DNA of 64,000 bases from Tremella fuciformis (Eukaryota > Basidiomycota > Tremellomycetes > Tremellales > Tremellaceae): contig CP136490.1 of NCBI GenBank assembly GCA_032768795.1, forward strand, positions 2,666,001 to 2,730,000, written 5' to 3'. Position 1 is the stretch's first letter. Each line of letters starts with the position of its first letter. Below, one piece after another: positions 21,881-32,373 of the stretch. The notes under the pieces were generated by a model that saw only the letters and a program-made list of their open reading frames with translations, did not search any database and was not told the DNA's origin. The translations under genes and the position numbers were made by a program.

Positions 21881-23620
21881 ATGAGCGCGGCCCCTAGTGG
21901 CCTTTTGACCGCATCACGTTTTACAGACTACCGTCGGCCTCCGACCAGTCTGTATAGCGGTGGTGCGAGCTTTGATGCCTCGAGGCTTTCTGCCAAGTAC
22001 TTCGCCTCGAGTGCTCCTACGCGTCGACCGTACCGACCACCCTCGACTCCCTCCAATTCGGACTCGTCCTCAGAGTCTGGCGGCGCCGCTGAGGATGAGG
22101 CCACCCTCACCCGTCCCACCACGACGGCATTCGCGCCAAGCACTTCGGTACCGCCGTCACTGTTGACCACGGGTCGAAGCGGCAGCTTGCCTCGCACCAG
22201 CTTCCGCCCCACACGAACAACAATCACCAACGTGCATCCGTCCTACTTGCCTTTCGTCAGTAAGCCTGCAACATACGCACCCGCGACTACCGCCTCCACT
22301 GCCCCACAAACCAGTTCGACGCCACAGGCCAGCTCAGAGGCCTTCCTACAGTATGCGCGGAGTATGATAGCCCAGACTGTGGGCCTGCCCGTCGAGGACC
22401 TCACCAGCTGGAGTCCGAGCGAGCTCGCTGCGAACTTCCGAGACGTCCTCTCGGCCGCTGCGAACCGCTCGCCTCTGCCTGCTGCTCGTGACGACTCAGA
22501 TTGGGCCCTGAGGCGGACCTTGGCCGCGACGGCCATCGGAGTGGATCCGTTGGATAACTCGTTGTCTGACAGCTTCGTCGATGATATCCTCGAGGCCGGC
22601 AGAACCGTGTCGGAGTTCACAGCTGCGCTAACCAGCAACCCACTCCCGCCGGCCCAGACTGAGATTGGACGACATCGGGCGGCAGAGATCCTGGGACGAC
22701 ATACGAACTCCTTGTCAATGTCCGAGGACGGGATCCAGGATGTGATCGACAACTACCAAGGCGACGCAACAAATACAGCTACCGCTACCATCGGCCCGAC
22801 TCTGGCCTGGAAGGACGAAATCATGAGCGGAGGACTGAGCGACCCGCTTGGCGACCCGTTCCTGACGACCCAAATCTCGCCACGGCTGAAGACGATGAAG
22901 AGGCGGTTGGCGAGGAAGCTGGATTGGGATGAAGCCGAGATGAACATGGACCATGACACGCTGCGTAGCCTCTACTTTGCGCACCAGAACGTCAGGATTG
23001 GCGAAGCGGGGCCGAGCCGGATCTGGCCTGAATCCGAATCGGACTCAGACGAGGAGGCTGAGGGACAGGGCTTCGTGTATGACGAAGACGCGTTGGATGC
23101 GTTGGTCATCGGCCCGGAACCCTCTCTGCCGAAAACCAAACCGAGTGGCGATATGACCACTTCCTCTCCCTTAGAGGACCGATCGCGCTCTGCGGACCAT
23201 GAAGAGATCTCGGCGGCGCTCGCATACAAGAGAAGGGAAGAGCCCGACACTACGATCGGGTACATAAGCAAGCAGCCCCCCCAGCGGATCAGAGAATGGG
23301 CAGCGAAGTCCAAGGAGCCTTTCACGGCCGCACAGACACCTGCGCCAGAAATGAGCTACGTCTCTGACGACCTGCCCTTTGAGCGACGTTACTCAGTGCT
23401 GGATACGGTGGCCGAACCCTTTGCCGAGTCGTGGAGTCCCGACGCCCATTCTTGGAGAATACCGCAGCAGGTGTATCAGGCGTCAGCGTCGGGTTCGCGC
23501 TCGACGGTTGATGACCTTTTCCCCGATAGGCGATACGCTCAGGCAGACTTGGACGACCCTTTTGCCCTGTGGACAGCCTACCAGACCCAACAATCCTCTG
23601 GGGTGCCGGTGATTGGCTGA
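21881..23620 (+). CDS. orphan array protein 1 (disordered, Ser/Thr/Pro-rich)
   Basis: Single-exon gene, 579 residues from the ATG at 21881 (MSAAPSGLLTASRF). I chose this start because the 60 bp before it are a CA-rich leader; ATGs further up at 21707 and 21242 are in the same frame. The N-terminal 150 residues are rich in Ser, Thr, Pro and Arg. A more ordered part spans about 150-380, including YARSMIAQTVGLPVEDL and LKTMKRRLARKLDWDEAEM. An acidic stretch ESDSDEEAEG follows, and the end reads DDPFALWTAYQTQQ. No signal peptide, membrane span or catalytic motif is visible. First of seven co-directional genes of similar character; function unknown. Confidence 0.7.
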   Translation: MSAAPSGLLTASRFTDYRRPPTSLYSGGASFDASRLSAKYFASSAPTRRPYRPPSTPSNSDSSSESGGAAEDEATLTRPTTTAFAPSTSVPPSLLTTGRSGSLPRTSFRPTRTTITNVHPSYLPFVSKPATYAPATTASTAPQTSSTPQASSEAFLQYARSMIAQTVGLPVEDLTSWSPSELAANFRDVLSAAANRSPLPAARDDSDWALRRTLAATAIGVDPLDNSLSDSFVDDILEAGRTVSEFTAALTSNPLPPAQTEIGRHRAAEILGRHTNSLSMSEDGIQDVIDNYQGDATNTATATIGPTLAWKDEIMSGGLSDPLGDPFLTTQISPRLKTMKRRLARKLDWDEAEMNMDHDTLRSLYFAHQNVRIGEAGPSRIWPESESDSDEEAEGQGFVYDEDALDALVIGPEPSLPKTKPSGDMTTSSPLEDRSRSADHEEISAALAYKRREEPDTTIGYISKQPPQRIREWAAKSKEPFTAAQTPAPEMSYVSDDLPFERRYSVLDTVAEPFAESWSPDAHSWRIPQQVYQASASGSRSTVDDLFPDRRYAQADLDDPFALWTAYQTQQSSGVPVIG

Positions 23621-23851
23621 TCTTGGAAAGAAGGGCTTGTAGATTGTACCCATATTGTCGCAAATGCATACAAGTATAATGTCTCGTCCATCACCGCCAC
23701 TTCGACCTGGGCCCCTGTCCCCTTTGTCGCTTGCCATCCTTTGCCCTGCTCCGTGCGCGGTCTCCCTGTGTCGTTTCGCGCCTTTCTCGCCGTCGGATAG
23801 CATCGCTGCCTTAGCTGATTCGTACGAGAAAGTCTGCTCGAGCCGTCGACT

Positions 23852-24691
23852 ATGCCATTCCGACCCAGCGACTCCTTCTCCAAATTCACTCGGTCCACCC
23901 GTACGAGAGCGAGCAATTTTGCCGCGAGTCTCTCGAGTGTGGTTTCGTCTGTGTCAGAAGCGGCCCACCAACAAGGCGTGAGATGGGGCCTGGACATCGA
24001 GACCATCGACTATGGCAGCGCGGAGAATAGCGCGCGATCCTTCTACCGACGCATGTCTTCCCTTTCCCGACAGCAGTTGGAAGATGTCTCGCAGTTCACT
24101 CCGACCCCGACCAAGGCACTGAGCGCGTTCCAGTCTTCCAACTACACCAATTTCGACGAGAAGTATGATGAGCACGGTGCCGAGGGCGAGGTGGAAGGCG
24201 AAGAGGAAGAGGAGAAGCAAGCATACCAAAACGCACATTCGGCGCTAGATCCGCCAGAACACCAGTGGGACCTGGAGACGCCGCTGAAGGGTGTAGATCC
24301 CGGGGGGACGTCGATATATGATCCGGACCGGGGAGGCGAGTCCAGGCAAGGAACAGGTGTGGTGGACGAGGTGCCGTGTTCTGCCAGCGATACCCTAGAC
24401 GAAGATGAGGAGTATTGGCTCCTGCCGACATCAAGCCAAGCCAGCTCCTCGAATCACTCTTACACGTCCAACGGGCTCCAAGAGGTCGATCCCAACTTCG
24501 GCGTCTCTTCGCTCGCGTCGTCCTTCCACGATAGCGCCAGCAGCCAGTCGGACGAAGCCCCTTCCAGCCCGTACTTTGCCCCCTCAGCCCCACAAGAATC
24601 TCAATTCATCTTCCCGGATCCGCAGACCATACCGCCCCCTTCCTCGCAGTCGCACGGCGAGAAGTCTCTCAGCCAACCTCCCTCGGTCTGA
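23852..24691 (+). CDS. orphan array protein 2 (acidic, disordered)
   Basis: Single exon, 279 residues, starting MPFRPSDSFSKFTRSTRTRA. A short basic amphipathic segment (residues about 10-40) is followed by a Tyr-containing stretch RSFYRRMSSLSRQQLEDV, a highly acidic run EGEVEGEEEEEKQ, and a Ser-rich, Pro-rich tail. It lies 231 bp after protein 1. The codon pattern looks coding throughout, with many synonymous Ser codons. No family recognised. Confidence 0.65.
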   Translation: MPFRPSDSFSKFTRSTRTRASNFAASLSSVVSSVSEAAHQQGVRWGLDIETIDYGSAENSARSFYRRMSSLSRQQLEDVSQFTPTPTKALSAFQSSNYTNFDEKYDEHGAEGEVEGEEEEEKQAYQNAHSALDPPEHQWDLETPLKGVDPGGTSIYDPDRGGESRQGTGVVDEVPCSASDTLDEDEEYWLLPTSSQASSSNHSYTSNGLQEVDPNFGVSSLASSFHDSASSQSDEAPSSPYFAPSAPQESQFIFPDPQTIPPPSSQSHGEKSLSQPPSV

Positions 24692-24890
24692 TACGGCTCC
24701 ACCGAATGCCTCCCTCCTTTGTGTGTCGCGATGCATGGAACGTACTGGCAGCTGCGTGCGCGTCGCAGCCCCACTTGAAATGCCCCGTCTGCTATCTGCC
24801 ACTCTTCGCTTATAATTTACACGTTTTGTGACGCACAACCCGTCTTGCATTCACTTCTTGCAGTCTACGAGAAGAGAAGACCGTGAACCC

Positions 24891-26112
24891 ATGAGCAGCA
24901 GCGGATCGACCCGTCCCACCACGAGCCGGACAGATGGACCTGTCGGGGCTAGCACAGCATCCCTCGAGCGCCGCCTGGATGAAGCATCTGCGAATAAGCG
25001 CCAACGAACAGCTATTACAGATCCTGAGCATTCCGTGCGGTTTCAAACAAAGAGAACCACGACGTGAGGGCATGACCGGCATGAATTTCTTACGGCTGAC
25101 ATGCAGAGCCGATGATTCTGATGGATCACCCTCGCGGACAAGCACATCACATAGACGCCGTTCTGCGTCCAGAACCGACACTGCGACCTCTGCTACGGAG
25201 GGTGTTCGTACTCGCGGCAGCACTGCAGATACAAAGCTTGAGACGGTGGATCGCGATACCGGTACTTGGCCTACCACTGAGACTTCGCGAGCTCGGCCTT
25301 CAACAAGAACAAAGTCAAGAAGACCGACCTCATCTGAATCTCGAACCTTGCCCAGGCCTGGCGCAACGGCTGACACAGTGAGCGTTGCGAAGGGGGATGT
25401 CCCGTTCACTTCAAACCCGGAAACCTTACCCAGGACAAGTGAACCCATTTCTGGCCTTTTAGACACCAGAGGGAAGCCCACAGATACTTTTGCAACGTTT
25501 GAGGAAACTGCAACTACTGGACCCCCTCTGGGCACGATCAACCCAACAGACGTTCTCCAATCCACGTTCTCATCTGACACAATTCCTGCCGAGAGACCCA
25601 GTGCGGACTTGGGCAGCACACTCCTGCCACAAGACACAGTCCCACTGAAGACGTCTCGATCGACTCGGACAGTCCCGCCGCCAAGAAGCAGCCGGCTGCC
25701 TCAGAGTGCGCTCCCCTCGGAGAAGACACGACCGCGGACAAAGACCACTGACACCGAAGCAATCATATCAGACTCGCGCACGGACACTGAGACGAGGCCG
25801 ACAATGTGGACTACATGGCGGCGGGCAATGAGCGACTACGTCTCAAGAGCCCGCTCGGTTCTGACAGAGTCGGCGGTCTCGACCAAACGATGGGTCGAAG
25901 CCAAAGTGCATAAAGCAGCAGCAGACTTGAAGCACTATCTCGACATTGCCTACGACGCGGGAACGCATTTTGTTGCCCATGCCGCGCAGACAGTGGTGGA
26001 TCATATCCCGTACGAAGTCCGTCCTCGACATCGGGGCGGAAAGTACACGCTTGCGTCGGAGATGCAGGAAACGGACGTGTCTGATACAACTCGAACAGAC
26101 CCACATCGCTGA
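24891..26112 (+). CDS. orphan array protein 3 (Thr/Arg-rich with C-terminal helical segment)
   Basis: Two exons (24891-25063, 25107-26112) give 392 residues. The start MSSSGSTRPTTSRTDG lies 199 bp after the previous stop. Residues 60-270 are a Thr/Ser/Pro/Arg-rich region without secondary-structure signals. The last 110 residues look helical and partly amphipathic: MWTTWRRAMSDYVSRARSV, then TKRWVEAKVHKAAADLKHYL and THFVAHAAQTVVDHI. The C-terminal segment could be a membrane- or partner-binding helix bundle. An RARSV element also occurs near the C-terminus of orphan protein 5. Function unknown. Confidence 0.65.
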
Positions 26113-26561
26113 GTGAGACAACACAACATGTGCCATACTGTAGCAACCGAACTCTCTCGCCTCGGTGTCGGGCGAAAGACCAGGTGCGGAAATCTTCGAC
26201 ACGTCTCCGTAGATACGTACTGTATCAAGCTCCGTGCGCTGTTCATCAGCCCATCGCGATGCCCGAAGTCAGAGGGGGCTGCGAGGAGAAGATGCTACGC
26301 GTTTCCATCGCTTTCTCCCCAGGGAGAAGCCGCACGCGTCAGATAGGGGCTCTCCTTTCTGTACTTGAACTTGACTCAGCTGGCCTCCTTTTTACCCCGT
26401 GCTCAGCCTCAGCTGGGGCGAGGCGCGAGGCAGCCTAATGCGACCTACATGCAACTATGCCCCATCTGACTCTCTCATTTGCCACTTCTCTCCAACCCTC
26501 GTCGAGCGCGAAGACCACCCTCTACTCACTATAGTTTTCTACACAACACTCTCATGCCAGA
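26113..26561. other. intergenic, orphan array 3/4
   Basis: This 449-bp gap lies between two array genes. The end near 26562 is a CT/CA-rich leader. I see no further gene or repeat. Confidence 0.5.
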
Positions 26562-28997
26562 ATGGCAAGCGTAGCCTTGTCTAACTTCACGCAAGCTGCG
26601 ACTGCGGCGTCGATCTTGCCCTCCGCTGTCAGCTCTGGGATACCCCAGCCTCCCGGTCTCAACTTCTCCCAGGGAGTCCCCACAGTCAACCCGTCGATAA
26701 AGCCAGACGGCACAAAGTTTACTTTCGAGGATCCGTACGCTACCTTTGCAAGCCAGCTACCTGGAGCTGCTGCGGGAGCCACCGCGGCCACGCTCTTGCC
26801 GTATATCTTCAAGAGCGGAAAACGCAAGTCCGAAGACGAGTCGAAAGACGATACCAAGAGGTCCCAAAGTGAGCAGAGCACAGAAGACGATACAACATTC
26901 AATCGTTCTCGGGAGCAGACCACCAGTCAGACAGACGGCCCGGGGTCTTTCCCCTCCGAGCAGCAGACGACTCGATCAAGTGCCCAGTATGTTGCCCCAC
27001 TGGAGGACCCCCCTCCAAGTCAGCAGCCTGAGCTCGCATCTGCGGTAGGAGCCACGCCGGCCCCGAAGTCGTCCATGTTCGGGAGTCTGTGGCGATATGT
27101 TTGGGGGAGTCACAACGAGTACGACGCCAGCACTGCGGACAACGGACCGACCAAAGTCACGAACATCCGCGGCCCAGTGGTCTGGCAGGAGGATCCGAAT
27201 CGTCTGCAGGCCACGGCTGCATTCTACGGGAAGGCCGTCCCCATCCCCGAGCCATACGAGCCCCCGCCGCAACCAATGGTCCAATCTGACGGTCCCCGCA
27301 GACCGGGCAATGTCTCCTTCGGCCCCACCACGACCTCGTACTTCGATAAGTACTCACATGACGATGAGTATTCTGAGGACGAAGATTCCGGAGAAAGCGA
27401 AACCGACGACCAGGGAGAAGAAGAAGAGCATGCTTATGGCGGGAACACAGGAGACCAAGGTTATGGATGGCAACGATCCCAATCCCAATCCCGACAACGA
27501 CCAAGTGTCTCTCAACTTTGGGATCACGAGAAGGTGATCCGAGGCCTCACGAACCGTGATACAGTGAACAGGGTCCTTCACTTGAACCGATACCCCAAGG
27601 AGAGCATGTTCAGTGGTCCTGCCCTGCTCGCAAACTTCAAAAGACGAACGGGCCTCCGAGGTTCCACGACTGTCAACAATGTCGCCAGCTCTCCCCGCGC
27701 TTGTGCTCCTGAGCCCGCCTCTCACATGCCCTATCAATCTCAACAGACCTCTCAACAGACCTCCGCGAGACCCACCCACACGGGTCCGGCGTGGGGACAG
27801 ACCCCTGCCGCTCCGCCGTCCAACATGTGGCAGGGTGGAGCTACCGATACGCACACCAAGACTTCGCCCTTTGTACCAACATCTCCGACCGCATTTGGCA
27901 ACGGCCCTCAAGCCGGGAGTACGGCCACAGATCGGTGGGGCGACAATGTTGATAGCACGTATCAACAGTGGCGGCAGGCGATGATGACACAGCCTCAAGC
28001 CGGGAGTACGGCCACAGATCCGTGGGGCGACTCATATATTGATAAGACGTATCAAGGGTGGCGGGAGATGATGATGAGACAGACGCCACAGACGCCACAG
28101 CGGCCTGCCGCAACGACGACAACCTACGATCAAGGCCTCACACGCGACTCAACTGCACAACCCCTTTCCAGACGTGGTTCGATAAACAAGGGCGGCGACT
28201 GGCGCAAACCCAAACAGCAGACGTCGTCAAATGCGGCTCCAAACCCAACGTACCAGGCCCCAGTCCAGCAAATGCCACAACAGCGCTCGGAATGGCACGA
28301 ACCTGCAGCCGCTCGGCTTCCTCAGGCAGCTGCGCGGCCCTCCCGGCTGGGCCCATCCGTCCCAACCACGTTTAACAGCGCGACAGAAAGGTGGGAGAAT
28401 ACGGGGCCGACGGAGCCCACGGGCCACACAATGGCCTCTTTCCCGCCAAACGGTCAGTCTACGACATTCACACATCGAGTACCGCCTGCATCTGCTCAGC
28501 AATCATTTGGGCTAGGGGCAAACACCGGTTTCAGTGTTCCCTCGATTCCTGCCGCAAACACAGGTACATGGGCAGGGGGGTCGACTTTCGGGAAACCTGC
28601 GCCGGGTGCCCAGCCGTGGGGTGAGAACAGCACGGGCGGACCGCCCATGAGCAATATTGGCGCAAGAGGCCCATTACCTAACAGGCCTTACAGCCAGCAG
28701 CCTGCTCGAAAGCGCACTCGTGATGGGACGTATATTAATCCAACTCTGAACTCCGTTGTCCAAGAGGATGAGCCCGTTGAGCCAGTCCTTCGTTCAGAAC
28801 TCCAGTCCACACGACTCCAGCCTGCACAAGTCCAGCCCACGCAAACTTACGACTTTACGCCACCTAGATCTCTCGTCGGGAACTTCAGAAACCCACTACG
28901 ATCAGCCGCTGGTTTGCAACGCCGTAGTACCCCTCTGTCCTCCAGGCCCTTATTCGGGCGGCGTAGGTGGCAACCCAGCCTGCAAGTACAAGCTTGA
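26562..28997 (+). CDS. orphan array protein 4 (Gln/Pro/Ser-rich, with internal repeat)
   Basis: Single exon, 811 residues, start MASVALSNFTQAATAASI. The N-terminal 85 residues are mildly hydrophobic and Ala-rich (QLPGAAAGATAATLLPYIF) and end in a basic cluster KSGKRKSEDESKDD. A Trp-rich piece GSLWRYVWGSHNEY follows, then an acidic run SEDEDSGESETDDQGEEEE and a long Gln/Thr/Pro/Gly-rich region. An 87-bp tandem duplication encodes two copies of a 29-residue unit beginning PQAGSTATD and containing YQxWRxxMM. The C-terminus is basic (RPLFGRRRWQPSL). Gly/Phe-containing stretches such as SFGLGANTGF loosely recall nucleoporin-like sequence, but there is no regular FG array. Unassigned. Confidence 0.65.
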   Translation: MASVALSNFTQAATAASILPSAVSSGIPQPPGLNFSQGVPTVNPSIKPDGTKFTFEDPYATFASQLPGAAAGATAATLLPYIFKSGKRKSEDESKDDTKRSQSEQSTEDDTTFNRSREQTTSQTDGPGSFPSEQQTTRSSAQYVAPLEDPPPSQQPELASAVGATPAPKSSMFGSLWRYVWGSHNEYDASTADNGPTKVTNIRGPVVWQEDPNRLQATAAFYGKAVPIPEPYEPPPQPMVQSDGPRRPGNVSFGPTTTSYFDKYSHDDEYSEDEDSGESETDDQGEEEEHAYGGNTGDQGYGWQRSQSQSRQRPSVSQLWDHEKVIRGLTNRDTVNRVLHLNRYPKESMFSGPALLANFKRRTGLRGSTTVNNVASSPRACAPEPASHMPYQSQQTSQQTSARPTHTGPAWGQTPAAPPSNMWQGGATDTHTKTSPFVPTSPTAFGNGPQAGSTATDRWGDNVDSTYQQWRQAMMTQPQAGSTATDPWGDSYIDKTYQGWREMMMRQTPQTPQRPAATTTTYDQGLTRDSTAQPLSRRGSINKGGDWRKPKQQTSSNAAPNPTYQAPVQQMPQQRSEWHEPAAARLPQAAARPSRLGPSVPTTFNSATERWENTGPTEPTGHTMASFPPNGQSTTFTHRVPPASAQQSFGLGANTGFSVPSIPAANTGTWAGGSTFGKPAPGAQPWGENSTGGPPMSNIGARGPLPNRPYSQQPARKRTRDGTYINPTLNSVVQEDEPVEPVLRSELQSTRLQPAQVQPTQTYDFTPPRSLVGNFRNPLRSAAGLQRRSTPLSSRPLFGRRRWQPSLQVQA
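27906..28079 (+). repeat. 87-bp in-frame tandem duplication, two copies
   Basis: CCTCAAGCCGGGAGTACGGC and the bases after it recur exactly 87 bp apart at 27906 and 27993. The 29-residue unit is kept in frame. The 5' part of the two copies is nearly identical and the 3' part has diverged. Confidence 0.85.
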
Positions 28998-29354
28998 GGC
29001 GTACCGAGTGCGGTGGGTACGAGTCCTTGTACTGCTGTTCACGAGTGAGTGAGGCAGTAGGCAGGTTTTGCGACAGTCGGTCCTGTAGCCGAGACGTCAG
29101 GGGCGAGGAAAAGTCGTCTTTCCCCCTATTTCCCTGTGACCCATATTCTCCGTGTCCATGCATTCATATCCCCACCGTCAAGCATACTCCCGGCGTCGAA
29201 ACGAGTTGGGGTTTTTAGATTCTCAGTCTCACACAGCGTCATCGACAAGGCCTGGGAATATCCCAGGCTCGCCGGCGTCCAGCGAGTATAAAGGGCTCTC
29301 TCCAGGCTACGGTATATCATGCCTTTTCCCCTTTCGTAGCGTACTTCAGCTATA
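28998..29354. other. intergenic, orphan array 4/5
   Basis: This 357-bp gap contains a good TATA box (29287) for the next gene and otherwise no recognised element. Confidence 0.5.
29287..29293 (+). promoter_or_regulatory. TATA box of orphan array gene 5
   Basis: TATAAAG lies 62 bp upstream of the ATG at 29355. Confidence 0.55.
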
Positions 29355-30881
29355 ATGTCTGACCGTTCAGTGGCCTTGACCTCTTATGGCACGGAGACTC
29401 CACCTTCCTTGTCGGACAGTCTGAGATCCATCGAGGATGAAGACCCAGATTCCCCCGCCTGGGCTCCATCATGGCGGTACGAGAGCCGCAGGCTTCCCGA
29501 TGACAACCTGATATCCATTTATGCGGTCCCTGCTCAGCACACCGGCTACGAAGTGGGTACATTCGATCGCGAGTCATTTGAAGCGACGTTCGTCTCGGGT
29601 GACGGCTACTACGACTTTGGAGCAAGTATTCCCTCGCCAGAGGTCAAGTCTTCCACTCCCTCTCCCGCTAGCGGGCTCAGCCCCATCGACGAGGTCACAG
29701 AGCCAGAAAGCGAAGGCAACAGGACCGACAGGTCCTCTCTCCCTTACGAGACCTACCAGCCTCTGCCTGATCCCCCAAGCTTGAGCGGCGATTGGGAGGA
29801 CAGCGATGAGGATGCAGGGGAGGTGAGATCGCTGGGAGGAGGGAGCTCGAGGGAGACCTACGGCCTGGCCGGGGGCTGGACCAGACCGCTCGGTCAGCAA
29901 TCTCCAAACTACATGTTCATCGACCGGGATCCTTATCCGAATTCGGATGTCGAGGGAGACAGTGCCAAGAGCGTATTTGAAGCCAGCTATCTCTCTGAAA
30001 ACTGGGGGGATAGCTCCCCTGTCCAGCAACCCGTCTATATGATCTATCCCCCAAGCCTCAGCCGCTCGGGCAGCAGTCCCCACTCGCTCAGATTCCGTCC
30101 GAGCTTCTTTGGTCAAGATTTGCCCGCGCCCAAGCCGACTTATTACGTCGGCGCCCCGCCGATCGTCGACGAGGACGAGGATGCAGAGACGAATTCAGCT
30201 CTTTCCCGGGCAACTGCGACCATCTCAGGCATCTCGGCGCCATCTGCCACAACCGTCGACCTAATCAGCGAGAACCCCGGCTCGTATGATCCGTTCCGAG
30301 AAGCCAACTACCGACCCATCCGCGAAGGCCTCAGGAACTGGAGACCACAAATGAGCAACGAAAGCAACAAGCTGTACAAGCCATTAGTGACGCTGCTTCG
30401 CGAGACCACTAAAGCTCCCAGCCCCAGCCCCGAATCGACAAGACCCCCATCGACCAATCTGCAGACAAGCATACTGAGCCCGATTCCTCGTCGAAGGCCT
30501 TCTCCTCCGCCATTCTCGGAGCTAGTAGAGATCCCAGATGGCACCGAAAGTCAAGGGTCCCACGACGCCCAGTCCGTCGCTCCCTCGTACCAAAATTCGC
30601 CCCGACCCTCGCGTTCACGTCCAACAAGTCCCTCAGGGAGTATCGAATCGGTTATCCTCCGCCCCACTGTTGCACGCTCGAGGTTCACGAAGCGGTTCAG
30701 CAACTTTGTCCATGGGAGAGGCTGGACGTCCAACAGCTCCCGTTCAGGCCCGGCAAGTGAGCCGGACGAGCAGTCGACCGACTTGTGGGTCAAGACTTCG
30801 CGCTGGGTGACTGGACGTGCGAGGTCGGTCATGTCGCATTACGCCTCGCGCCCTGATTTTAGCCGATTTCGATATTCGTAG
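29355..30881 (+). CDS. orphan array protein 5 (acidic, Pro/Ser-rich, basic C-terminus)
   Basis: Single exon, 508 residues, start MSDRSVALTSYGTETPPS. The first 330 residues are acidic and rich in Ser, Pro, Tyr and Asp, with repeated aromatic-acidic patches such as GDGYYDFGASIP and FEASYLSENWGD. Residues 390-460 are Pro/Ser/Arg-rich. The last 60 residues are basic: RSRFTKRFSNFVHGRG, then LWVKTSRWVTGRARSVMSHY and DFSRFRYS. The charge polarity (acidic body, basic aromatic tail) is shared with orphan proteins 3 and 7. No signal peptide or membrane segment. Function unknown. Confidence 0.65.
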   Translation: MSDRSVALTSYGTETPPSLSDSLRSIEDEDPDSPAWAPSWRYESRRLPDDNLISIYAVPAQHTGYEVGTFDRESFEATFVSGDGYYDFGASIPSPEVKSSTPSPASGLSPIDEVTEPESEGNRTDRSSLPYETYQPLPDPPSLSGDWEDSDEDAGEVRSLGGGSSRETYGLAGGWTRPLGQQSPNYMFIDRDPYPNSDVEGDSAKSVFEASYLSENWGDSSPVQQPVYMIYPPSLSRSGSSPHSLRFRPSFFGQDLPAPKPTYYVGAPPIVDEDEDAETNSALSRATATISGISAPSATTVDLISENPGSYDPFREANYRPIREGLRNWRPQMSNESNKLYKPLVTLLRETTKAPSPSPESTRPPSTNLQTSILSPIPRRRPSPPPFSELVEIPDGTESQGSHDAQSVAPSYQNSPRPSRSRPTSPSGSIESVILRPTVARSRFTKRFSNFVHGRGWTSNSSRSGPASEPDEQSTDLWVKTSRWVTGRARSVMSHYASRPDFSRFRYS

Positions 30882-31079
30882 TGCTGTGGACAGTGATGCT
30901 CCAAAAGTAGAATGAAATGCCAAGTGCCACATTCGAGAAAGTGCCACATTCCCCCCATCTCAAGCCTCCTTTCACATCGTCCCCCACGATGGATGCATGT
31001 TCACTGCTCCATGTATTGAGACCGCGCCCCTGTCGCCACTCACACTCACATCACTACCCCACGTACACTCACAACCAGA

Positions 31080-32073
31080 ATGAAGTTCTCCAAGTTCCTC
31101 ACGACCGCGGCGACCTTCCTCACTGCCACGCGAGGTGTCGCAGGCCGCACGGACCACTCGGTGGCGGCGTGGCAGAACCCGTCTGCTGTCGATGGACGAT
31201 ACGGGCACGCAGTCTCTTACATTCCCGATAGCTACACCGGCAAAGTCGACCACTATCACAATGCAGAGACCGGGTATGGTCAAGTCGCCTATACCCCCAA
31301 ATCACATTTCAATGCACCTGCTTACACTCAAGATACGGGATGGCCCAGTGGACCGCCGCCCAGAACGGACGGATCAGTCTCGGATGTGGTCATATCAACT
31401 TTGTCGAGTCTGCACTCGAGCGCTGCACTGGACTACTCTGCGGTCTCCGACGAGACCATCCGCGAGAACAAGGGGGACCAGGAACGATGGCCCACGGTGC
31501 AGGTGACTCAGACCCTGTAAGTAGTTGTTAGGACAGTTCACCTGAAAGCTGTGAGTCAAGCTCATCTGCAGTCGCCCAACCGATGAGCCGCCAAGCTATT
31601 GCACTGTGAACCAATCCACTCTGAAGCCCCCAGGGCTGTCTCGTACGCCGACAATCACCTGTGCTCTTCCCGACAAGACGAGCCTTCCTTACTCGCAGTA
31701 TGTGACCAGTCTCGCCCCCACTCAAGGCAGGCGGTACGGCTCCTTAGCAGAGTCTCGCTTCCCGGTAACTCCCACGCACAAACAGGCTAGCAAGGTACGC
31801 CGTTCGCAGTGGCAGTACACCTATTCGCCACCAGCCCAGGCGGTCGAGCGCTACGAGCCGATCATCCGCCCGTGGGACGACCAGTTCGCCGGAAACCAGG
31901 GTCTTCCTACCAACGGCAAGTTCGACTTTGACTCCACTCTCGAGCCAGAGACCCCGCTGCCGACCAAAGAGTCGGAGGTATCTGAGGACTACCGGCCGCT
32001 GCTGGGCGCCACCTGCCAAGGTCCTTTGACCGAATACTACGTGACATCCTCGTTCGGCTCTCTCATCAAGTGA
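31080..32073 (+). CDS. orphan array protein 6, predicted secreted
   Basis: Two exons (31080-31516, 31572-32073) give 312 residues. The N-terminus MKFSKFLTTAATFLTATRGV is a textbook signal peptide: basic start, hydrophobic core, likely cleavage near VAG/RT. This sets it apart from its neighbours. The mature part is rich in Tyr, Pro, Thr and Asp, with GYGQVAYTPKSHFNAPAYTQ and YTYSPPAQAVERYEPIIRPW. It has only a few Cys (one before and two after the middle), so it is not a classical Cys-rich effector. No enzyme motif, no GPI signal. It begins 199 bp after gene 5. Confidence 0.65.
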
Positions 32074-32373
32074 CCCCGCGTCCGTGCTTCAGATTAATGC
32101 TCCTCCCCGGTTTTCTCGCTGTCATACGTCACATGCATGTCACCGATCATTGTGAAACCCCAATTCGGGGCCACGGTGAGACACTCACCCGCGTGATCCT
32201 TTCTTGCGGACCCACCTGGGCCCCAGCGGCACGCCAGGCGGTCTCCTTTGCACGCTACCGCAACATAGGAGTGTCTGTCCCACTGTCCATTTTTCCACTT
32301 GCCACTTCGCTCTGACCATTGACCACTGACACCAACGACCTTGACTTCGACCAGATTGACTGAAAAGCACAGG
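32074..32373. other. intergenic, orphan array 6/7
   Basis: This 300-bp gap has no recognisable gene. Several CACT/CCACTT words lie just before 32374, as in other leaders of this array. Confidence 0.45.

Noticed and set aside
24810..25637. 275-codon minus-strand frame
   Set aside because: Antisense to orphan array gene 3. The plus-strand reading has a good start, an intron with clean signals and continuity to a stop at 26112, so I took the plus strand. Both are unassigned, so some doubt remains.
28441..28640. Possible nucleoporin FG-repeat region in orphan array protein 4
   Set aside because: Only scattered FG-like dipeptides with irregular spacing, too few and uneven for an FG nucleoporin.
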